Positions 1-5,258 of a DNA stretch of 5,258 nt are shown in pieces. The notes under the pieces were generated by a model. It did no database searches. It saw nothing but the letters and a program-made list of their open reading frames with translations, and was not told the DNA's origin. The stretch's first letter is position 1, and every line of letters starts with the position of its first letter. Source of the stretch: Spirochaetaceae bacterium (GTDB lineage Bacteria > Spirochaetota > Spirochaetia > B11-G9); assembly GCA_030643345.1 (NCBI GenBank), contig DAOWMA010000186.1, positions 1 to 5,258 on the forward strand, given 5' to 3'. The position numbers and the translations under genes were made by a program.

Positions 1-395
1 ATGTAGGAGATATTTACTGAGTCAGGATTATTGGTGCGTAACCCCGCTACAGAAGTACCGGAAAAGTTGACCCGAATCTCAAACCCTATTGTTGATGCTA
101 TGTTCATTACCTTACAAGCGGTGAGCATCTCATCTGCTCCGGAGATAGAGTCATGGTCCATAAGACCTACTGCCTGCAGCCCGTCCTGCCATGCTGCGAA
201 AGCCGCCCCGGAGGGTGAATAGGGACTGAATGAGTAAGTAGTATGAACATGATTATTCACCTCCTCATTTGCTGTCCGGCCCAGTTTTTTGTCTTTAATT
301 AATCCAGCAATTTCAAGAAGTGAAGATTTTCGCTCCACCGCACTTCCCTTATTCAACTTATTAATTATCTCTTTATATTCTTCTAATGCTGCCAT
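1..395 (-). CDS. PHP-domain metal-dependent phosphoesterase family protein, N-terminal part (3' end outside window)
   Basis: This open frame begins at an ATG at 395 and stays open for 131 codons to the left edge, so the C-terminus is missing. After a ~45-residue charged, probably helical N-terminal extension come the PHP metal-ligand motifs: HVHTT at residues 49-53 (H49 and H51), MDHDS at 79-83 (D80, H81, D82) and GFE at 104-106 (E106). PHP proteins use such His/Asp/Glu clusters to bind two or three metal ions and hydrolyse phosphoesters; members include histidinol phosphatase, the polymerase PHP domain and nucleotide or RNA phosphoesterases. The visible part does not identify the substrate. 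An in-frame stop at 411-413 with no start codon between fixes this ATG as the earliest possible start. The gene lies 7 nt after the E1 stop and is probably co-transcribed with the dehydrogenase genes. Family assignment is strong; specific function is unknown. Confidence 0.88.
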   Translation of the reverse strand, partial: MAALEEYKEIINKLNKGSAVERKSSLLEIAGLIKDKKLGRTANEEVNNHVHTTYSFSPYSPSGAAFAAWQDGLQAVGLMDHDSISGADEMLTACKVMNIASTIGFEIRVNFSGTSVAGLRTNNPDSVNISY

Positions 396-402
396 TAGTG
401 TA

Positions 403-2862
403 CTATACTCCTAACCTGTTTCTCCGTATAAACTCTCCGTCTGTCTGAACAGTTGTTACTTTATGCCCCTCCAGAGGAAGAATAGATTCATGAATTGAAT
501 CTATAAACCAATCAACCTGGGGAAAGAAATATTCCTCCATTTCGGCAGGGGGGGTTATCCAGTTTCTGGCCCCTACTACAACAGGTGGAGCGTCAAGATA
601 ATCGAAAGCCAGCCTTCCTATATGAGAAGAAACTGTATGAAGAAATGATCCCCTTTCCGAAGCATCTGATGCAAGTAAAACCTTACCTGTTTTTTTAATT
701 GACTCAATTAGAGGTGTATAATTTAAAGGATTCATAAAACGCAGATCTATAACCTCTGCCTCCAAACCATACTTCTCTTTAAGTATATCTGCAGTATCCA
801 GAGCAGGATATACTGTAGCACCTATTGTTATAATAGTTAAATCCTTTCCTGTGCGCCTTACAGCCGGTTCCCCTTCGGGAACTTCATAATAACCTTCCGG
901 GACACCGTCCTTTTCAAACATCTCGCCAATACCGTAGAGCTTCTGACTTTCAAAGAAAACAACAGGATCTGTACCTGTAAGGGCCATGTTTAGCATGCCC
1001 TTGGCATCGTATGGTGTTGTGGGATACATAACTTTCAGACCGGGAATATGGGCAACAAGAGCTGTCCAGTCCTGGGAATGCTGGGCCCCGTACTTGCTGC
1101 CTACAGAAACCCTGAGGACCAGAGGCATCTGCAGAACACCTGCACTCATTGACTGCCATTTAGGCATCTGATTAAAAATTTCATCTCCTGCCCGACCCAT
1201 AAAATCGGCATACATAAGTTCCACGACTGCCCGTCCGCCACTCATGGCATAACCGACAGCACTGCCGACAATGGCACCCTCAGATATTGAAGAGTTAAAC
1301 AAACGGTGATACGGTAGAGCTTCTGTAAGCCCCCTGTAAACTGCAAAGGCTCCGCCCCAGTCACGGTTTTCCTCTCCATAGGCTATCATAGTAGGATCTT
1401 CGTAGAATCTGTCCAGAAGAGCTTCAAAGAGTGCATCTCTGAAACTGAAAGTTTTTGCTGCAGAAAATTCTTTACCATTTTCATCAAAGGCAAATCTGTT
1501 TCGCCTTGCAATGGCCTTAACCCTTGAATTGTCTTTTTTAGGCATAAGGACTTCAGGTTCTCTCTCTTCAAGTTTAGGTTTTTTCCCATTGGAAAACATT
1601 ACAGATTCTATAAAAGCACCATTTACTCTGGGTGAAATTTCATCGTTTATTGCCAATGTCATAGTACTCTTAATCTTATTAACAACCTTATCTTTTAATT
1701 CAGAAACTTCTGATTCTGAAATAACCTTGTTCTCAAGGAGGTATTCCCTGTAACTTCCAAGGCTGTCATTCTGTTTAAAACTCTCCATCTCTTCTTTTGA
1801 TCGGTAGGAGGAAGCATCTGAGGGAGAATGACCTGTAAGCCTGTAGGTAATTGTTTCCATAAAAACAGGGCCCTTACCTGCTTCGAGAATTTCTTTCTTT
1901 CGCATCATTGCATCTGCAACTGCAAGAGGGTTAAACCCGTCTACCCTTTCTGCATGCATGTTATCCGGGTTAACACCAGCTCCTACTCTGGCAGCCATTC
2001 CGTAACCCATAGTCTCACCGCTGGTCTGTCCGCCCATGCCGTAAAAATTATTAAATATATTCAGCATAAAGGGAGGTGCACCACCCAGATCAGCATCCCA
2101 AAGTGTCCTGTACTGGTCCATTGAGCTTAAAGCCAGACCTTCCCATACAGGACCGCAGCCGAGAGCGGCATCTCCAATATTTCCAATAACTATTCCAGGT
2201 TTTCTGTTAATTCTTTTAAACAGGGCTGCTCCAACACTAATGTCGCCGCTTCCGCCAACAATAGCGTTATTCGGCATAGAACCGAAGGGTGCGAAAAAGG
2301 TATGCATTGATCCGCCAAGACCGCTGTTAAATCCTGTTTCCCTTGCAAAAATCTCTGCAAGTGCACCGTAGAGTACAAAATTCTCTGCCGTGTCTTTTAA
2401 AGATTTTCCGGGAGCTTCTTTTTCCACAACACCCAAAAGACGCCCGTTATTAAACTCTTCCATAATCTTCTGAAGAGTTCCATTATCAATTTTATCTACT
2501 GCAGAAAAACTCTTGGCAAGAATCTCCCCATGACTTCGATGGGAACCAAAGATAAGGTCATCTTCAGAAAGATTTACACACTGACCAACTGCTGCAGACT
2601 CCTGACCCCCGGAAAGGTGTGCAGGACCTCTGTGATTATACTCAATTCCAAGATAATTACCTTCCTGCTTTATGGAGTTAAGCATCATTTCGAATTCACG
2701 AATTATCAGCATATGGTAGTATATCTTTTTAAGGCCCTCTTTCCCGTATATTTTAAGTTCCTTTTTTATATCAGAAACATAACTGTTTACCGGAATATCC
2801 TTTATTTTAATTACTCCCGGTTTTCTTATCTCTTTTGGATCTACAACTAAATTTTTCGGCAT
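403..2862 (-). CDS. 2-oxo acid dehydrogenase E1, fused alpha and beta subunits (TPP-dependent)
   Basis: This is the decarboxylating, lipoyl-reductive acylating component of a 2-oxo acid dehydrogenase complex, in one 819-residue chain. Residues ~40-410 are the alpha half: GGQE at 85-88, HRSHG at 108-112, GGSMH at 183-187, a TPP/Mg motif with G230-D231-A232 and N271-N272, and the active-site loop around GHSPSD at 344-349. A charged linker covers ~412-470. Residues ~471-819 are the beta half: GEENRDWGG at 496-504, SEGAIVG at 527-533 with the expected TPP-activating Glu528, GAQHSQ at 592-597 with the conserved His595, and a C-terminal transketolase-like domain from ~670. In the heterotetrameric family these halves are normally two genes; fused forms are known. 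Oddities are a ~40-residue extra segment at ~119-165 and GDA instead of GDG. The ATG at 2862 has a well-placed AAGGAG. Substrate is undetermined: pyruvate is likeliest, branched-chain 2-oxo acids or acetoin are possible. Confidence 0.93.
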   Translation of the reverse strand: MPKNLVVDPKEIRKPGVIKIKDIPVNSYVSDIKKELKIYGKEGLKKIYYHMLIIREFEMMLNSIKQEGNYLGIEYNHRGPAHLSGGQESAAVGQCVNLSEDDLIFGSHRSHGEILAKSFSAVDKIDNGTLQKIMEEFNNGRLLGVVEKEAPGKSLKDTAENFVLYGALAEIFARETGFNSGLGGSMHTFFAPFGSMPNNAIVGGSGDISVGAALFKRINRKPGIVIGNIGDAALGCGPVWEGLALSSMDQYRTLWDADLGGAPPFMLNIFNNFYGMGGQTSGETMGYGMAARVGAGVNPDNMHAERVDGFNPLAVADAMMRKKEILEAGKGPVFMETITYRLTGHSPSDASSYRSKEEMESFKQNDSLGSYREYLLENKVISESEVSELKDKVVNKIKSTMTLAINDEISPRVNGAFIESVMFSNGKKPKLEEREPEVLMPKKDNSRVKAIARRNRFAFDENGKEFSAAKTFSFRDALFEALLDRFYEDPTMIAYGEENRDWGGAFAVYRGLTEALPYHRLFNSSISEGAIVGSAVGYAMSGGRAVVELMYADFMGRAGDEIFNQMPKWQSMSAGVLQMPLVLRVSVGSKYGAQHSQDWTALVAHIPGLKVMYPTTPYDAKGMLNMALTGTDPVVFFESQKLYGIGEMFEKDGVPEGYYEVPEGEPAVRRTGKDLTIITIGATVYPALDTADILKEKYGLEAEVIDLRFMNPLNYTPLIESIKKTGKVLLASDASERGSFLHTVSSHIGRLAFDYLDAPPVVVGARNWITPPAEMEEYFFPQVDWFIDSIHESILPLEGHKVTTVQTDGEFIRRNRLGV
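408..412 (-). promoter_or_regulatory. Ribosome binding site of the PHP gene, inside the end of E1
   Basis: AGGAG read on the minus strand lies 12 nt before the ATG at 395, overlapping the last codons of the E1 gene. The spacer is longer than the usual 5-9 nt, so initiation may be weaker or aided by translational coupling to E1, which terminates within the spacer. Confidence 0.6.
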
Positions 2863-2869
2863 ATCTTTA

Positions 2870-2875
2870 CTCCTT
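2870..2875 (-). promoter_or_regulatory. Ribosome binding site of the fused E1 gene
   Basis: AAGGAG read on the minus strand lies 7 nt before the ATG at 2862. Its two A bases belong to the TAA stop codon of the upstream E3 gene, so termination and re-initiation sites touch. This supports tight co-translation of E3 and E1 and confirms the chosen E1 start. Confidence 0.8.
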
Positions 2876-4208
2876 ATCTATCTATTGCCCATACTGCATC
2901 CCGAATCACCTCGGAAAGGCTCGGATGGGGAAATACTATCTCTTTTATCTCTTTAACTCTTAATTCACTCTCAATCATTGCGGCAGCTCCAGCAACAAGC
3001 TCCGAACTAATACCGCCGATAAGGTGCACTCCCAGAAGGACTTCTGTTTCTGCATCCACAACAACTTTACAAGTTCCTACAGCAGTTTTTCCATGCTCAG
3101 CAAGAAAACGACCGTTATGCTTCATTAACACAGAGGCAGTTTTTACCTTCCTTCCACTGGCTTTTGCCTCTGCTTCTGTCATTCCACACCCGGCAGCTTC
3201 AGGACTTGTATAGACAGCCCAGGGAACAGCGTTATATCTCATTCTGTCCCTGTTACCGCAGATATTGTTTACTGCAACTTCACCCATTCTGGAAGCTGAG
3301 TGGGCAAGCATCGAAAGACCTGTTACATCTCCAACAGCATAAACACCCGGAAGATTTGTCTCCATTCTCTCATTTACAACTATTTGTCCCTTATCAATAT
3401 CCAGCCCGATTCTCTCAAGACCGTAAATGTTTGGACGCCTTCCAACTGCCATCAAAACAAGATCGGCTTCCAGTGTTTCTCTCTTACCATTGGTAGAGAA
3501 AATAAGACTCGTCCCTTCTATCTTCTCAAGACGACAGGAAAGATGGAAATCTATCCCTTTCATATCTCTGCGCATGACACGTGCATGGTCCTTATCCATC
3601 ATTGGAAGAATTTCATCCAGCATCTCTATGACACTGACTTTTACTCCCAGGTTGGAAAAAAGTGAGGCAAACTCCATTCCAATAACACCGCCGCCAATAA
3701 CGGCAAGAGATTTCGGTATTTCCTGCAGCTCAAGGATCTCTCTGCTGGTTACAACATTGGAACCATCTGCCCCCGGGACAGGAGGGATGAAATTGGATGA
3801 ACCGGTGGATATTATAATATTCTGACCTTCATAGATCTTATTATCTACTCTGACCTTTTTCCCTTCCAGAAGCAGAGCTTTACCAATAAGGACCTCGACT
3901 CCATTCTCCTTCATAAGAAAAGCAACACCATTTCTCTGGTTTTTTACAACCTTTTTTTTCCAGGTCATCGCCTCGTCCCAGTTAAACGTGACATCTTCAG
4001 CATGAACACCATAGGGTGCAGGACCTTTTGCCTGCTTATATAGCTTTGATGAATTAAGAAGAGTCTTTGTGGGAATACATCCCCTGTTAAGGCAGACTCC
4101 CCCAAGCTCTTCCTTTTCAACAAGAAGGACTTTCTTCCCAAGCTGACCAGCCCGTTCAGCAGCTACATACCCCCCGGGACCGGCACCAATAATTATTATA
4201 TCGTACAT
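2874..4208 (-). CDS. lpdA: Dihydrolipoamide dehydrogenase (E3)
   Basis: This flavoenzyme reoxidises the dihydrolipoyl groups of E2 and passes electrons through FAD to NAD+. The FAD-binding Rossmann motif GAGPGG is at residues 8-13. The redox disulfide GGVCLNRGCIPTK has C39 and C44, spaced as in lipoamide dehydrogenases. The NAD-binding motif GGGVIG is at 172-177, the second FAD motif AVGD at 291-294, and the C-terminal dimerisation domain carries FPHPSLSE with catalytic-pair His428 and Glu433. At 444 residues it is a little shorter than the usual ~465-475; the NAD domain looks slightly trimmed around 215-250, but every catalytic motif is present. The start at 4208 puts the FAD motif at the normal distance from the N-terminus. 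It sits 11 nt after E2 and 11 nt before E1, so it is most likely the E3 dedicated to this complex; sharing with other lipoyl systems such as glycine cleavage is possible. Confidence 0.96.
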   Translation of the reverse strand: MYDIIIIGAGPGGYVAAERAGQLGKKVLLVEKEELGGVCLNRGCIPTKTLLNSSKLYKQAKGPAPYGVHAEDVTFNWDEAMTWKKKVVKNQRNGVAFLMKENGVEVLIGKALLLEGKKVRVDNKIYEGQNIIISTGSSNFIPPVPGADGSNVVTSREILELQEIPKSLAVIGGGVIGMEFASLFSNLGVKVSVIEMLDEILPMMDKDHARVMRRDMKGIDFHLSCRLEKIEGTSLIFSTNGKRETLEADLVLMAVGRRPNIYGLERIGLDIDKGQIVVNERMETNLPGVYAVGDVTGLSMLAHSASRMGEVAVNNICGNRDRMRYNAVPWAVYTSPEAAGCGMTEAEAKASGRKVKTASVLMKHNGRFLAEHGKTAVGTCKVVVDAETEVLLGVHLIGGISSELVAGAAAMIESELRVKEIKEIVFPHPSLSEVIRDAVWAIDR

Positions 4209-4214
4209 AAATAA

Positions 4215-4221
4215 GCCCCCT
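4215..4221 (-). promoter_or_regulatory. Ribosome binding site of the lpdA gene
   Basis: AGGGGGC read on the minus strand overlaps the TAG stop codon of the E2 gene. The G run ends 7 nt before the lpdA ATG at 4208. It is a one-mismatch version of AGGAGG and again links translation of neighbouring genes. Confidence 0.65.
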
Positions 4222-5258
4222 ACACTGCCATCATAAGATCAATATCTTTAATATTCTTACTTAACTGATGCAAAAATCCTGCAGCCGGGGCTCCGTCCAG
4301 AGCCTGATGATTAAAAGTCAGCGAGAGACCTATAAATGACTCGTGGACCACTTCACCATTCTTCATTACGGGTTTTAGATAAATACTATTCACACCAAGG
4401 ATAGCAACCTCGGGAATGTTCAATACAGGGGTAAAGCTTTCTATTCCAAGACTTCCCAAATTAGTAACTGTAAAAGTTGCTCCGGAAAGTTCCTCAGGCA
4501 AAATTGTGTTTGAACTTATGCGATCATAAACTGCCCTGTTTCCACTGGCAAAATCTTTTAGAGAAAGATTCTGAACATTCTTAACAACAGGGACCATCAA
4601 ACCTCTGTCTGTATCTACAGCAATTCCAAGGTTGACATTTCCATACTGAATAATTTTATCTCCCAGGAAATGGGCGTTTAATTCAGGATAGTCTTTTAGA
4701 GTTCTTACCACAGCAAACATTACCAGGTCATTTACCGATATTCTGTTTAAACCAAGGGATTTGGAACTATTCTTCAGGCGTTTGCGAAGGGCAAGAAGAT
4801 TTTCTGCATTTGCAGAACTGTTCAAAGTAAGCTGAGCTGTTGTGGTCAGAGATTTCAGCATTAGGCCGGAAATAATTTTTCGTACACCCTTAACAGGAAT
4901 TTCTGTACTTATTGATTTTGCAGCAGCTGGTTCGGAATTAATCCCTATAGAACTGTCTATATCTGAAGAAAGGACCCTTCCTCCAATCCCGGAACCAACG
5001 GCCGGTCGTACACCACCGGAACTTAGCATCTTCTCTATTGCCACGGCACTTGCAGGAGCGTTACCTGAATTTATTTTAATAACATCTCTTTCTATAATTC
5101 TTCCCGAAGGGCCTGTACCGGAAACAGAAGATATATCAACACCTTGCGCAGAGGCAAGATTTCTTGCTCTTGGGGACGAGGACCCTGGTTCTGAATTTTT
5201 CCCCGTTAGAACCGGAAAAGATTCTGTTTTGGAGGGGGCATCATCGGGGACCGATGTC
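4220..5258 (-). CDS. Dihydrolipoamide acyltransferase (E2), C-terminal part (5' end outside window)
   Basis: This is the core acyltransferase of the complex, moving the acyl group from lipoyl-lysine to CoA. The frame is open to the right edge, giving 345 complete codons. A shorter frame beginning at a GTG at 5044 is only an internal valine, because the protein-binding domain lies upstream of it. Numbering from the window edge, residues 1-27 are a Ser/Pro-rich linker and ~28-60 a classic peripheral-subunit-binding domain (SPRARNLA, then GTGPSGR and an RDV ending). Residues ~70-101 resemble a second, degenerate copy (GSGIGGR, SSDI). Residues ~116-345 are the catalytic domain, with FTVTNLGSLG at 262-271, the conserved FTPVLNIPEVAILGV stretch and the active-site NHQALDG containing His317 and Asp321 (HxxxDG). 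Lipoyl domain(s) should lie just outside the window. The stop is 11 nt before lpdA. Acyl specificity (acetyl or branched-chain) cannot be read from this. Confidence 0.94.
   Translation of the reverse strand, partial: TSVPDDAPSKTESFPVLTGKNSEPGSSSPRARNLASAQGVDISSVSGTGPSGRIIERDVIKINSGNAPASAVAIEKMLSSGGVRPAVGSGIGGRVLSSDIDSSIGINSEPAAAKSISTEIPVKGVRKIISGLMLKSLTTTAQLTLNSSANAENLLALRKRLKNSSKSLGLNRISVNDLVMFAVVRTLKDYPELNAHFLGDKIIQYGNVNLGIAVDTDRGLMVPVVKNVQNLSLKDFASGNRAVYDRISSNTILPEELSGATFTVTNLGSLGIESFTPVLNIPEVAILGVNSIYLKPVMKNGEVVHESFIGLSLTFNHQALDGAPAAGFLHQLSKNIKDIDLMMAV
4955..5059 (-). repeat. Possible second, degenerate subunit-binding domain in E2
   Basis: Residues ~67-101 of the E2 fragment repeat the pattern of the preceding domain. 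GSGIGGRVLSSDI aligns position by position with GTGPSGRIIERDV, sharing five residues plus several conservative changes, and GGV before it matches QGV of the first copy with the loop two residues shorter. The SPRAR start is not preserved, so binding ability is uncertain. This is a protein-level repeat seen by eye; I noticed no long DNA-level identity. Confidence 0.55.
5072..5176 (-). other. Peripheral-subunit-binding domain of E2
   Basis: About 35 residues of the E2 fragment (roughly 28-62) match the small helical domain that tethers E1 and/or E3 to the E2 core. Visible marks are SPRARNLA in the first helix, GVDISSV in the loop, GTGPSGRI and an acidic-basic RDV ending in the second helix. Confidence 0.9.

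Noticed and set aside
31..222. Plus-strand open frame of 63 codons
   Set aside because: It lies wholly over the PHP gene on the opposite strand, whose metal motifs are clear; its own translation shows no recognisable domain.
406..1509. RRNR tetrapeptide appearing both near the start of the E1 beta half (residues 453-456) and at the very C-terminus (813-816)
   Set aside because: Short basic matches occur by chance; codons differ and flanking residues do not align, so it is not evidence of a duplication.
1828..2124. Cysteine- and histidine-rich plus-strand frame opposite E1
   Set aside because: The Cys/His content could suggest a small metal-binding protein, but it is antisense to conserved E1 alpha motifs and has no regular Cys/His spacing.
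2863..2873. Possible terminator or promoter in the lpdA-E1 gap
   Set aside because: The gap is only 11 nt, filled mostly by the ribosome binding site and spacer, with no room for a hairpin or promoter boxes.
3164..3825. Overlapping plus-strand open frames opposite lpdA
   Set aside because: They are antisense shadows of a complete, motif-rich lpdA and show no family features or convincing ribosome binding sites.
4220..5044. E2 as a complete short 274-residue protein starting at the GTG at 5044
   Set aside because: The same frame continues without a stop to the window edge and encodes a canonical subunit-binding domain and linker upstream. The GTG is an internal valine codon.

Overview
The window is a compact run of four genes, all on the minus strand. 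They encode most of a 2-oxo acid dehydrogenase complex plus one downstream gene. In transcription order (right to left) they are: the C-terminal part of a dihydrolipoamide acyltransferase (E2; its 5' end lies beyond the right edge), a complete dihydrolipoamide dehydrogenase (E3), a complete single-chain E1 with alpha and beta halves fused (819 aa), and the first 131 codons of a PHP-domain protein that runs off the left edge. Gaps between genes are 11, 11 and 7 nt. Shine-Dalgarno sequences sit on or beside the preceding stop codon. No terminator or promoter is visible in the gaps, so this reads as one operon whose promoter lies to the right of the window.

Together E1 (thiamine-diphosphate decarboxylation), E2 (acyl transfer to CoA) and E3 (lipoamide reoxidation) convert a 2-oxo acid plus CoA and NAD+ to acyl-CoA, CO2 and NADH. 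Pyruvate is the default guess for the substrate. Branched-chain 2-oxo acid or acetoin-type activity cannot be excluded from sequence alone, so no substrate-specific gene symbols are given.

The DNA is moderately AT-rich, with A/T-rich third codon positions and clear AGGAG-type ribosome binding sites. This suggests an ordinary SD-using bacterium; a spirochaete-like or other low-to-mid-GC anaerobe or facultative lineage is possible, but I cannot fix the taxon. The consistent SD use argues somewhat against Bacteroidota.

The main departures from textbook families are in E1 and E2. E1 is an alpha-beta fusion with an extra ~40-residue segment in the alpha half and a stretched TPP motif reading GDA instead of GDG. 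E2 seems to carry a second, degenerate copy of the peripheral-subunit-binding domain. The PHP gene is an unexplained operon partner. I saw no RNA genes, mobile elements, CRISPR arrays or long repeats, and no plus-strand gene I would support. There is no non-coding stretch longer than 11 nt.
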